Positions 23,869 through 34,235 of a DNA stretch of 64,000 nucleotides are shown here, piece by piece (position 1 is the stretch's first letter; each line of letters begins with the position of its first letter). Position numbers and translations under genes: made by a program. The notes below the pieces were generated by a model. That model was given only the letters and a program-made list of their open reading frames with translations, made no database searches and had not been told where the DNA came from. This stretch comes from Rhynchopus sp. YZ270_cl-10 (Eukaryota > Euglenozoa > Diplonemea > Diplonemida > Diplonemidae), in the NCBI GenBank assembly GCA_964035575.1, contig OZ037840.1, forward strand, positions 1 to 64,000. The letters are read 5' to 3'.

Positions 23869-24252
23869 GGTGCACAGGGTGACATAGTGGTTCCAAATCC
23901 GGTGCACAGGGTGCCCCCAAAAGGTGCACAGGGTGCCTTTTTGGCACTGGATCCGGTGCACAGGGTGCCCCCAAAAATCCGGTGCACAGGGTGCCCCTAA
24001 AAATCCGGTGCACAGGGTGCCCCTTTTAATCCGGTGCACAGGGTGCCATTACGGGTTCGCAATCCGGTGCACAGGGTGCCCCCCACGTTATAAGCCCCGG
24101 CTAAAAAGCACCCTGTGCACCGGACTTTTTGGCACCCTGTGCACCGGATTTTTTGGGGGCACCCTGTGCACCGGAGTGGCCTATTTCGGGACCCCCGAAA
24201 AGCCCCCTGTGCACCCTTTTTCAGGGGTGAAATGCCCCCTGTGCACCATATC
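23869..24252. repeat. GTGCAC minisatellite with an orientation switch, second array
   Basis: About eight forward units (CCGGTGCACAGGGTGCC) run to about 24080. A centre containing TAAGCCCCGGCTAAAAA follows, then about five reverse units (GGCACCCTGTGCACCGG) to 24252. The layout matches 19576-19910. Confidence 0.9.
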
Positions 24253-24812
24253 TTTTTTTTTTTTTTTTTTTTTTTTTTTTCTCTTTTATGTACTTGGTCT
24301 TTTTTTGTATGTGAGAATAGAAGAAAGGAAAAAGGAAGAATGGAGTAAACAATAAAGACAATAAAATGAACAGGAAAATGGAAAAGGAAAAAGGAAATGA
24401 AAAAATGATGACCAAAAAAGGTCGGTGTTTCAAGTTTTAGTATAAAAGGTGGGCGGTAAAGTAAAGTAAGTGGCCACTTCCTCCTAAACAAAACAAGAAA
24501 CTGCATCGTGTGTTTGTTTTTTATTCTTTTTAATCAATTTGAATACACAGGCGTCACACTTATGGGGCAAAAAAAGGAAAAAAAGAAGACCTAATCCTCC
24601 TTACTTAAAAGAAGGGAAGGGAGAATAAAAAACACACGTGCCCATTGTTTCGTTGTCTGCAGGATGTCTTGTTTTAGTGCCTCACCTGGAAAAAGAAAAA
24701 TGGATTCCACTCAGTAAAAATAGCACACCTGTTGAACACACGTCAGGCCAGGAACAGAAGAAAAGCAAACGCTTCCACGAATGGAAGCAAAAGAAAAGTG
24801 TGGTGAAAAAAC
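24253..24812 (-). repeat. 570-bp element with poly-A tail, copy B
   Basis: Near-identical to copy A, with a 28-nt poly-A tail on the minus strand. It sits between the GTGCAC minisatellite and unique DNA. I see no obvious target duplication. Confidence 0.75.
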
Positions 24813-25327
24813 CCTTTTGGCCAAGGTGGTCTTGACTCTCTGTCTACATACTTTGGGGATGCATGAAAAAATGAAACTAGATGATAGATAACAAGGAGTG
24901 TGCGAGAGTGGCCCTTCTCCAAGCTAAACAAAAAGCAAACACCCTCCACCCATCTGATCCCGCCCACAAACACAAACAATCACGACAGAAAACAAAACAG
25001 GCAGAGGATGACCAGGGTAGGTTTTACTTGGACAGCGAACCTCTGCCTTGATTCCTCTCACGCTCAGCAGGCGAGTTGCCTCAACTCTCCAGACCTGTGC
25101 TGCAACACAGGCCTGCACCTTTAGCCGCTTTTCGCTTCATGCCCCTCATCTGGCGCACTACTAACGGGGGACGCCCCATGTAGGCACATCGGTAGGATTT
25201 CGTCTTAACATAGTTTTTTGTGTAAAAAAAAATGAACCCCATGCACCATATCCAAAACCAGTTCCGGGAGGTTTCGGGAGGGTTTCGGGAACCAAAAAAA
25301 GCCGCCCCCTGTGCACCTTAGATACCA
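24813..25327. other. Unique spacer before the second AGCTAAGG array
   Basis: No gene recognised. A small hairpin (CTGTG/CACAG) lies near 25092. The last 80 bp contain GTTTCGGGAGGG-like and GCCCCCTGTGCACC wording that mirrors 21540-21640 in the opposite orientation. Confidence 0.45.
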
Positions 25328-25713
25328 GCTAAGGAGCTAAGGAGCTAAGGAGCTAAGGAGCTAAGGAGCTAAGGAGCTAAGGAGCTAAGGAGCTAAGGAG
25401 CTAAGGAGCTAAGGAGCTAAGGAGCTAAGGAGCTAAGGAGCTAAGGAGCTAAGGAGCTAAGGAGCTAAGGAGCTAAGGAGCTAAGGAGCTAAGGAGCTAA
25501 GGAGCTAAGGAGCTAAGGAGCTAAGGAGCTAAGGAGCTAAGGAGCTAAGGAGCTAAGGAGCTAAGGAGCTAAGGAGCTAAGGAGCTAAGGAGCTAAGGAG
25601 CTAAGGAGCTAAGGAGCTAAGGAGCTAAGGAGCTAAGGAGCTAAGGAGCTAAGGAGCTAAGGAGCTAAGGAGCTAAGGAGCTAAGGAGCTAAGGAGCTAA
25701 GGAGCTAAGGAGC
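25328..25713. repeat. 8-bp satellite (AGCTAAGG)n, array 2
   Basis: About 48 perfect copies of the unit seen at 18611-19575. Its right end overlaps the last codons and the stop of the TSP1-Hint gene on the minus strand. Confidence 0.97.
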
Positions 25714-28304
25714 CCACTGCAGAATGCTCGGAGAGAAGTGTCCACGCGCCCGACATACGCACCACCAAGGTCTGCGAAGCAGTCAGATGCGACACGAAGC
25801 CCTCTACATCCACCTCCCGCACTGCGACCACCTCAGCCAGCACGACAGCACCCGAGACCTCGTCCATCACATACAGCGCCTCGCCAACGCTCACCTCGCC
25901 TGCACGCTTTCTGCCGTTCTTGGAGTACAGGAAGTGGTCGTCCGACAGCGACACGACACCGTGGGTGTGCGTGATTTCCATCGAGATGTAGGAGCCAAGT
26001 TGGGATCTGTGCAGGACACCGTGGAGGGGTGTGAAGTCGCAGTGGCCAGCAGTGTCGCAAGCCATGACCAGGTCCGCTGCGGTGAGGGAGCCTGCAAGCT
26101 TGGGTCCTGAGGGTGTGAGCAGCTCTGCATCGGTAGGATAGCAGCTGCGCCTGGGGGGTGATGGGCACGCAGGTGTGGAGCAGGACTTTGTGTTCTGGTT
26201 CGGCGGCCAGCACTGACTGATCGGCATCCTCTGGAAGTCGCACTTACGGCGGCACTCACGTGTTGCAGTGCCACTCCTGCCACACCCCCTCACCGGGCAG
26301 GTACACTCATCCCAGAAGTTCCCACCTTTGTAATATTCGCAGGGCGTTGTGAGGGAGAGGGCAGCGTCGGTCAGGCCACAGCGGCTCATGGTTCGTGTCG
26401 CCGATGTCGCCGCGTCCTTCTTCGCAACGGTCGATGCAGCCGCCTTCGCGCTCCTGCACACCAACACCACACTCCTCTACACAGTAGCCGAAGCTGCCGT
26501 ACGCAACCTGGAAGAGCTCCGCCGTGCACGCAATGCGTGGCTTGGTGACACCTGCGCACTGTGCGTCGTCTTCCTGAACACCGAAGCAAGTCTCGCACGC
26601 AAGCGCCTTCACGCCAGCACAGTCCGACGCTGTGACAATGCACGGGTTGTTAATGAGTGTGGCAGCGTCTCTAGCTGTAAGCGGTCCAACAGGCGTGGGC
26701 GGCTTCACGCATGCAGGGGGGATGCGTGTGGACGTTCTGATGCAGACCTGTGTGGGAACCCACTGGTACCACATCCCGGTGCAGAACTGCGTGCGTTGGG
26801 GACGGTCCCGCATCGTGCATTTGTTGTCTGCTGCTGTGACCTTGGTGCACGCATTGCGGCAGGTGACGGTTCTGGTTTTCTGCCCATTCCGCATGCACTG
26901 CTTCGACACTGTCGTAGAACACTCACCGAACAAACCAGTCACCCATTCGAACAGCGAGGGGACACACGAAACCGACGTCGCAGGTTTGGTTCCGGTGCAC
27001 AGAGAGTGCGCCACCTCGACACCGTCGCAGCGTCTGCACACCACCACGCGCGCCTGGGTGTTGTCGCACTGACACTCTGCCGTGCTCTTCACCACCCACT
27101 CCGTCCGGTAGTGCACACAGCTTTGTGTTTCTGTCGCTGAGCCAAGGCGGCTGCAGGAGGCTCCACCGTACTTCGGATACGGCGCGCTGCAGTTGCGCCT
27201 GCGTGTCTGCGTCCCATTGCCACACGTCGCACTGCAGGTGCCCCATGCCCCGTACCCAGTGTAGCCACCGTGCTGGCGTGGTACGAACGCACGCAGCACC
27301 TCGCCCCTGTATGCCACCACCGCACCGTGCGCAGCACTGCATTCCACATGGGGAGATCCGCTGCGGGAGTAGTCCTGTCTTGTTGCGTAGCGGTGTGCGG
27401 CAAACTGCGACGCGTTCATTGTCACAGTCGTGCCGGTGCCCCAATGTGGGCCTGACGAGTGCTGCACGTAACGTACCTGCAGGGTTCCTGTGGAGGACGC
27501 AGAGGCTGCGTACAGCGCCTTCCCCACGGTGCATACGGCCCACTCCACTCCACCGTCGACACAGCGCAGACCTGCACCAGCGTAGTGCGCAATGCTGCTG
27601 CAGGCGTTGGGCGAGGTGCCGAACGGTGTGCCTCCTCCAGGGCGGTAGAACGCTGCTGGCGAGCCTTCTGCATCCTGCAGACCAAGACGCAACGGGGTCA
27701 GCGACAGGTGCGACGCGTTCGCATAGATAGTGGCACCGTTGGCAGACGTCGTGCTGCCCGCTGTGCAGGCAGCACTACCAGTAAATCTCTCCCAAAACAC
27801 TGTGCCGTCGACATACCCCTGCGCCCACTCCCCATGCTGCACACCCAACGCACCTGGTGGCGCTGCATCGACGCGAATCTGCCGTCCAGAGACAGACGTC
27901 TTTCCACTGGCATGCGAGATGTCGTACATATTGATGCTGTACCCGGTGCGCACGGCGACCTTCGCATTGGCAGTGCTGGAGCAGGAGGACGAGATGCAAC
28001 GCACCTCACTCGCAAAGTCATGCGCGGCGGAGGCGCTGTACGTGGCGGTGTGCTGCCATCCCAGGTTCGTCTGGTTGTACACCTTCATGTGGCGGGTGGC
28101 GCTGTGCCCGACCACCAGGTAGTCCCCACAGTACGTCGCGGAGGATGCTGTCAGGTCCGGCATGCCAGTCTCGGGCACACGCCAGAACGCGGCTGTGCTG
28201 TTCGGTGCTGCGGAAACGGGTGACATCATGCAGCAGCAGGTCAACGCAGACGCAAGGAGTAACTGCTGTACAGCCGCCACAGGGGCGGGTCGGTGGCGTA
28301 GCAT
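25697..28304 (-). CDS. Secreted thrombospondin-1-repeat protein with C-terminal Hint (hedgehog/intein) domain
   Basis: The first frame runs 28304-26307 and the second 26470-25697; together they look like one gene. Residues 1-32 form a signal peptide (QQLLLASALTCCCMM core). A cysteine-poor domain of ~310 residues follows, then TSP1-type repeats beginning YGAWGTCSATCGNGTQTRRR near residue 345 and three or four more Cys-rich repeats. The C-terminus has Hint features: SCYPTDAELLTPSG with the expected nucleophilic Cys, and VVSLSDDHFLYS with the T/S..H pattern. Hint modules self-cleave, and in hedgehog they attach a lipid. The frames switch between about 26385 and 26430 with no GTATG intron, so there is a genuine frameshift or a sequencing error. 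The last codons and stop (GSLAP) are encoded by the AGCTAAGG satellite. Confidence 0.8.
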
Positions 28305-29252
28305 TTACAAAAAAAACCAGAAAAGAACAAGAAAAGGGAAAAAAACCTAGGGAGGGTGTGAAAAGGGGAAAGGTGGGGATTTTCTGGGTGACTTTGACCA
28401 GAAAAAAAAAGAGTGTAGGGGGGGTCCAGTAGTAGTCATAGGGAAGTGGAGCAATTTTTAAAAACTTCTTTCAGGTTTGTGCGCTGAAAAGTGAATGTCT
28501 GACGTTGGTTATTGAAATGCATGTTGCAACCTGAATGGCGCGAAGTATACATTTGAGGTGTGTTGGGTTTGATTTGTCTTAGGTGGGATAAAGTGGAAAA
28601 TGAAAGCAGAGTTCTCTTTTTTTTTTTTTGGAATCCATTTGGGTTGGAGTGTCCTCACCCCAAGCAGCTTCTCTTCAATCGGTCGAAACGTGTGGCCTAT
28701 GTATTTTTTGTTTTTTTTTTATTTGAGAGAAAAGGAGAACCCTAAAACCTCACGATAAATAAAGAAGAAAAGAAAAGGCAAAACGTGGACGAACAAAACC
28801 GCAAAAGCATCGGAAAAATTAAATAGGTGACTAATAAATTGAATGCAAACCACGGCAATCATCTGGCTGCAAAGACTGTCGTGTACTTTCTGCTGAACAG
28901 AAAGTACACAGATATAAAACGGGAAAATCGCAAAATAAACGTCAACAGCAAAAGGTAAAAATCGAACTTTTTTTGAAAGGAGAAAAAATCAACACTGAAT
29001 ACAAAAAAATAAAAATGTCCGATCCCCGCATTTTTCCCCAGATCGCTCCGGAAATTCACTTTTGCGCGGGTGTGCTCTCTTACTTAGCATATCTCACAAA
29101 AAAAAGTCAAAAAGAGGTGATGAAAATTGGTAGCTGTGGTGTCTCACCCATTACGGGTAACAGACCAGATACCCTGTATATTTGTGGTGCATTGACTGGC
29201 GCATCTCCACTCAAAAAAATAATAATCTCGCCAGCGGTTGAGATCTACCTTG
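28305..29252. other. Upstream spacer of the TSP1-Hint gene
   Basis: Purine-rich then AT-rich DNA with no gene seen. It presumably holds the promoter or leader of the minus-strand TSP1-Hint gene, but no motif can be singled out. A 12-bp perfect hairpin at 28881-28909 is listed separately. Confidence 0.45.
28881..28909. other. Perfect 12-bp hairpin
   Basis: GTGTACTTTCTG and CAGAAAGTACAC pair perfectly around a 5-nt loop. Similar isolated hairpins with the same A/G-rich arm occur at 60033, 60381 and 63700. Confidence 0.7.
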
Positions 29253-29260
29253 CCCAAGGA

Positions 29261-30194
29261 CAGGGGATTATATAGTGGGGTAAAACTCGGTCAGCCTGAC
29301 CGAGTTTACAGCAAGCCTTAACTAAAACTCGGTCAGGCCAAATAAAAAATATATCCGTTTCGCTTGATCAGATCTCGACCGTTTGTTGCATTGCACGCTT
29401 CCACAAATATATTTTTGTCGGGCCACACTGAAGTACAGAAAATGGGAGTGTCGGTGGCGGAGCACAAAAGAGGTAAAATGAGAAACATATCGGGTGGGGT
29501 CTCTGATCTAATCTGTGCGACGAATATATTTCCCCTAACACGCCATGTTTGGCCAGGGCCTCTCCAGCGCGTCAGTTGCAAAAAAAAAAATGATAAATCT
29601 TGGGGGAAAAAATCGGTTTTCTTTGGTACCTCACACGAGCCTCTGAGAGTGACCAGAAATGGCCTCATGAACAAAGTGACCCCGTCACAGCCAGAACGCG
29701 ACTCGATTGGCCAAACGCCGAAGGAAAACGAAGCATGCAGCACGACGAAAATAAAAAAGTAGCGTACCGTGCGCCTGCGGCGCAAGCTTGCAGCCACCCT
29801 TCTGCGCATTTTTTTGAAATGTTGCGTACCGTGGCTTCGCCAGAAACTTTTGTTTCAGCAAAATATGGAAGTAAAATTTACGGAAACTGACGATAATTAC
29901 CAACGACAGTGACATTTATGTCAACATTTTTTAGAAATGTTGCGTACCGTGGCTTCGCTTGGGTGCCATGACCGCCGTTTCTTTTGTGAATGTACTGAGG
30001 TTACTGATAATTCGTGTACCACGTGTGCCTGGCACAAATATAAATGAAGTGCCGAACTCCGAGGAATTCTCACATTCCGCCGGAGGCCCCCAACTTGAGC
30101 TAAGGTGGGGACCCGGGCGCGCGAAGCGCGCCCGGGCTCGACCGAGTTTTGACCGAGTTTCAGCGAAAACCCCCGAAACCTATATAATGCCCTG
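29261..30194. mobile_element. Complete non-autonomous hAT-type element (934 bp) with 8-bp target duplication
   Basis: The termini are CAGGGGATTATATAG at the left and, read inward, CAGGGCATTATATAG at the right. Both sides carry the 8-bp duplication CCCAAGGA (29253-29260 and 30195-30202). A CAGGG terminus and an 8-bp duplication are the signature of hAT transposons. Subterminal ACTCGGTCA motifs lie in both arms, and there is a perfect 11-bp GC hairpin with a GAA loop near 30111-30135. No transposase frame is present. Related segments lie at 35930-36265, 37050-37312 and 38846-39245, and part of the interior resembles an intron at 61382-61592. Confidence 0.9.
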
Positions 30195-30202
30195 CCCAAG
30201 GA

Positions 30203-30754
30203 AGAGAGAAAAAAAAATTAGATGGACAAAATAGCGAGTAAAAAACGTGCGTAGTCAATAAAACAAAACGAGGTTTAAAAAAAAAGGCTTTTGCAGAAAA
30301 ACGCAAGAACAATGGGGTCCGGTAAGACAATATTTATTATTTGTTCTGTCTGTAGAGTGACGGATCGGAAATGGCCATTTGTTTGGGGGAAAATGCAAAG
30401 TGAAAAAATGAGTGCATATTTTTCACTGTGCATTTTAAATGAAAGATGGAGTAGAAAATATAATGTGGAGTCAAAAAACAAAAGACAAGGAGAAAGAGAA
30501 AGACTGCACAAAACACAAAAGAACAAGGAGGGGGGGTTTGGTTTTGTGAGTAAAAAAAAGGGGAAGAGAAAGGGAACAAAAGAGAAGGGAGTAGAAACGG
30601 TAAGTAATAGAAAAAAAGAGAAAAAAGAAAAAGAACAAACAAAAATGAACGTAACACAAAAAAAAAGGATCCCCACTTCGACCAGAGAGCAACCACCAGC
30701 AAAACCTCAACTGAAAAACGAAGGCAACTGACACCCATTGACACATTCACGTAC
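30203..30754. other. Purine-rich spacer
   Basis: Extended G/A-rich plus strand with low-complexity open frames rich in Lys and Glu; no gene supported. Confidence 0.5.
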
Positions 30755-30965
30755 TGTTATTGACCAGGACTGTGAATATCATGGGCATCACTATCGCAAT
30801 TTGCGTGACCAGTACTGGTCATTGACCGGTACTTACTAAATTTTTTGTGTCTCTCCATGACACACCGAACCTTAGTCCATACTGGCAATGGCTAGTACAT
30901 GGTCACAGGGTAATAACCGGTCAAAAACTGACCGGTCAAAGTAGTGGTCAGAACCATGACCAGTC
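30755..30965. promoter_or_regulatory. Cluster of TGACC half-sites and palindromes
   Basis: Within ~210 bp there are about nine TGACC/GGTCA half-sites, including the perfect palindrome GACCAGTACTGGTC near 30810 and an 8-bp-stem inverted pair ACCGGTCA/TGACCGGT near 30918-30940. This density suggests a multi-site protein-binding region or a foldback. No target gene is apparent. Confidence 0.4.
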
Positions 30966-30972
30966 CACTGAG

Positions 30973-31012
30973 AAAAGTAAGATGCTTCTCAGCCTCTCGT
31001 CTCGGTCATCTT
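30973..31012 (+). other. Hairpin family 1, diverged copy
   Basis: AAGATG pairs with CATCTT around CAGCCTCTCGTCTC. It keeps the GATG...GTCATC frame of the family but not the AAGC/GCTT inner stem. Confidence 0.4.
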
Positions 31013-31387
31013 GGGGAGAAAAATAGACAATCCTCCCAAAGGACTGTCAGATTCACACGCACACACAAAGAAAGGGGGGGGAAAACCTAGGGGGGGCACT
31101 CCGTTCAGAGAGAACGTTAAAGCAACAAACGCCTCTCAGGGAAACGGTCGTGTAGGGGAGGGGGAGATAACTACCGATAAGGAGTGTTGTGCGATTCCGT
31201 TCACACAACAACAAAAAAAAAACTAACAACACTACAAAACACATGAGGAGAGAAGTGGGCGCACCACTTTGATAAAACATAGTGGGGGAACCCAATGGGG
31301 AGCCCACTTTACACACAACCGGGTGGAAAGATCTGCTACTCGATGTCCACAAAAATCCACCCACTATTGGATTCGTAGGGAAGGGGG

Positions 31388-31579
31388 CTTGCATGGCTTA
31401 ATCCTTGAAACAAGCACATGAATTGTTACCCTACTGGACGCCGTAAGGCACCTTTCCCGCGTGGATTGTAGCTGATTTAATGAGCCGTCTGCAGATCCAC
31501 TGTTAATCCATTTACTCTGAGACTTGCATGGCTTAATCCTTGAAACAAGCATATGACTACTGGCAGGATCAACCAGGTT
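31388..31579 (-). rRNA. 18S rRNA gene fragment (5' end only)
   Basis: Reading the minus strand from 31579, the sequence begins AACCTGGTTGATCCTGCCAG, the universal 5' end of eukaryotic 18S rRNA, and continues through the GGCTCATTAAATCAG region for about 160 nt. It then stops matching. The terminal 33 bp (31388-31420) repeat the stretch at 31523-31555 with one mismatch, so the fragment carries an internal duplication or junction. No further rRNA follows. It is an isolated, probably non-functional piece, and the best taxonomic clue in the window. Confidence 0.88.
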
Positions 31580-32253
31580 TTCTTTGTCACTCTAATCGAT
31601 AGGGGATTGCTCCCCTGAGATCACAAATCTTGATATCAGAATATCTTTTTGACCCCCTTTTTTCCACAAACCACCTAATTTTTTTTACCCCCCAGCGTAT
31701 ACGTTTTGACGCGAAGATGGTCCTTTTCGCATGCGGGGTAAAAAAAAATCAGGTGTACATACTTTATAGATAAAAACACACTAGGAAGGAGAGAGGGAGG
31801 CTGATTAGTGCTTCCATTTTGAAGATGACTCTATACTCGGTGTGGCATCATGACTAAGAAGCAAGGGGTTGGTTGGCGTGCCTGTTCTCTGCTTTTGAAA
31901 GTATCCAAAAGTAAAGAAAACAAGGGGAGGCAAAAAAAACAAACGGCAGTAATTTTGCCCACATTGGGATGAAAAAAAAAAGCAAAATGTCTTGCCTTTG
32001 CGTTTAAGCGGATACCCCCACAGCCACGACGAAGTATCCCCTCTGCTCTTTTCTTTTTTTTGTCTGAAAAAACACGTTTTCTTCTATCAAAAAAATGGGA
32101 GAGAAATGAAAGAGGGGGCTAGAGATAGTGGAGATGAAAAAAAGGAAGACAAAAAAAAATATTATTTTTGAAAATTTGACAACGTGAGAGAGACACCACC
32201 GTTGTGTGAACTCCACGCTTTTTTTCAGATGAACTCAAAGCCTAAGTTACCTC

Positions 32254-32297
<44 letters not shown>

Positions 32298-33036
32298 AAA
32301 TTAGACGTTGTGGCTTTTCTCACACACAATACACACATTTGCTTATTCAAACACACAAGACAGGGCATATCCTTCTATCCTTATCCAAACACCCATTTTC
32401 TCCCTCTGTCTGCTTAATAATATGCTGGATAGGATAAAGTCCTGTCCCTATGAAATTGTAAGGCGGCCCAGTGGGGTGGTGGTGGTAAGGTGGGGGAGTT
32501 CATTGGCGGGGGCAAAGAGCAGGTCCTAACAGCATTGACACACCTCGTTTGTTACAGGCAGAGCAACGCCACGTTTTGTTGAAGATATGTGTGTGTACTG
32601 AAGAGGTCTGTCTTTGCCCCCAAAAAAAAAGGGGGCATGGAAGAGAGACTAATTGAATGATTTTCCGGAAAAAAATCGCGCCTATTTTTTTAGAATCAGG
32701 TGCGACGCGTGGGAAAGGCTGACAAAAATTATGTTCAAAAAAAAAAAACAAAAACAAAAATGTGGAGGAATTGAGATGGAAAAAGGTAAAATCTTATTTT
32801 TACATAAATCGTAGTTTTTTCTTTCTTTCGTTCTTTCTTTTTTGAATGCGTTTGTACCGGTTGTTGACAACACTCTTTTGTGTTGAACACCAACTCAAAG
32901 AAGAAAAAAAAGAAGGAAATCGTACCCGGAAAATACTGAGAAAGGATGCAGGTAAGCTGAACGTGCAGACGACAATACCAAAAGGGGCATAGGGGATGGC
33001 ATTGAATGCAAAGAAAGAAAAAAGTGAGAAAAAAAA
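31580..33036. other. AT-rich spacer with a foldback and a poly-A tract
   Basis: No gene seen. A foldback at about 31675-31754 pairs CCTAATTTTTTTTACCCC with GGGGTAAAAAAAAATCAGG. A 42-nt poly-A run at 32255-32296 directly follows a unique stretch and may be a retroposon tail. Confidence 0.5.
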
Positions 33037-33083
33037 GTGAAAGTTGATAGTGCAAACGCCTTTTTTGGGACGCAGGCACTGAC
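33037..33083 (+). other. Hairpin family 4, copy 1
   Basis: TGATAGTGC ... GGGACGCAGGCACTGACACTCC, with AGTGC pairing to GCACT. Copy 2 is at 59747. A separate strong hairpin (GGGTT/AACCC inside CTCCG/CGGAG) follows directly at 33086-33112. Confidence 0.5.
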
Positions 33084-33489
33084 ACTCCGCGGGTTATCGA
33101 ACCCCGGAGCGTGCAAACAGGTTTGCAAAAAATAAGATAAAAATGGGTGGGCGGGTGTGGGGGGGCGGCAAACTTGAAGGAAGGCACACACCTCTCTTGA
33201 CCCTTCAAAAGAACAATCAGGTGTGGTGCATCTAACCTCTAAGCCTCATAACAAGAAAGGGCTGAGGCACCTCAAAGGGAAAATAAAAAAAGTGCACCAA
33301 GCTTGTGAGGGGAATGTGCACTAAACAGGGGGAGAAATATACGACTAGGGAAAACAGCAAGAATAGGAATACAAAAAAATTCAAAATTCAAAAAAAAAAA
33401 ATTTTTTTTTGGGGCGAATAAAATAAAAACAGAACAACAAATTGAAATGTATGTCAAACCTCACGTTTTTGGCACACACAGTGGGGGGT

Positions 33490-33760
33490 TTATGGGGGGG
33501 TGGGGTTGGGGTTAACCCGCTTGTCTAAAAGCAGGGTTTCCTCATATCGACTAAATGACCTAACCGAGAGGTGGTGTATATTAGCTGCGAATTCATTGGT
33601 TGCCGCGAAAGCGTCTACGCGTATACCACATGCGCACATCGATGTTACGGTGAACAAAACTCTGACTTCACCAACGGTTCTTCATTCTCTGAACAAAACT
33701 GAATTCACCTCTGCTCTCCACTGCGCAACTTGGAGAAGAGATAAAACCGCGCTTTCGTTC
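33490..33760. other. Possible structured noncoding region
   Basis: Unlike its surroundings this stretch has few homopolymers. It contains TTGGGGTTAACCC, a CGC/GCG hairpin with a GAAA tetraloop near 33605, and a GGTGAA/TTCACC stem near 33650-33675. Two GAACAAAACT repeats lie near 33653 and 33691. I do not recognise an RNA family. Confidence 0.3.
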
Positions 33761-34235
33761 TAAAACAAAAACAGAAAATAATTTCGCTGTGAAATAATAT
33801 GAAATGAAAAGGGTTGGGGTAGTTAAACACAGAGCTACCAAGCCCATTAAGGGGTGAGGGTGACACAGGACACATAACACAAAAGGGGATTTTTTTCTCC
33901 CCGCATCACACCATAATTCTAACAATTAGATGAATATAAAATGTAGTGCAGTCACATTGTGACGGCTGCACTTTTTTGAATGGGGTATGTTCCGTGTATT
34001 TGATAACCAAATTAGAGTGAGTAGGGTGAGGTCTTAACGTACCATATGCCCACTCTATGTTCGTGTATGTGCTGCATTGTTGAAAAACGAAGTCCCTTGA
34101 ATAAGGGAAGAGAAAAACCGAAGTTCTACACAAAGGTTCCCCACCGTTAAGGGGGAGAAACCTTCTCCGGGGAACGAGACACGACACAACACAACTGGAA
34201 GATAAAAAAAGGCTTCTTTTTTATAAAAACGTGCA
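33761..34235. other. Spacer
   Basis: No gene, repeat family or RNA recognised. Confidence 0.4.

Noticed and set aside
23152-24812. The duplicated 570-bp units as long terminal repeats of one element
   Set aside because: They end in poly-A, lack paired terminal dinucleotides, and the DNA between them is minisatellite with no coding region.
33086-33112. tRNA gene suggested by GGGTTCGATAACCC on the minus strand
   Set aside because: It forms a simple hairpin; no A box, anticodon arm or acceptor stem is found around it.
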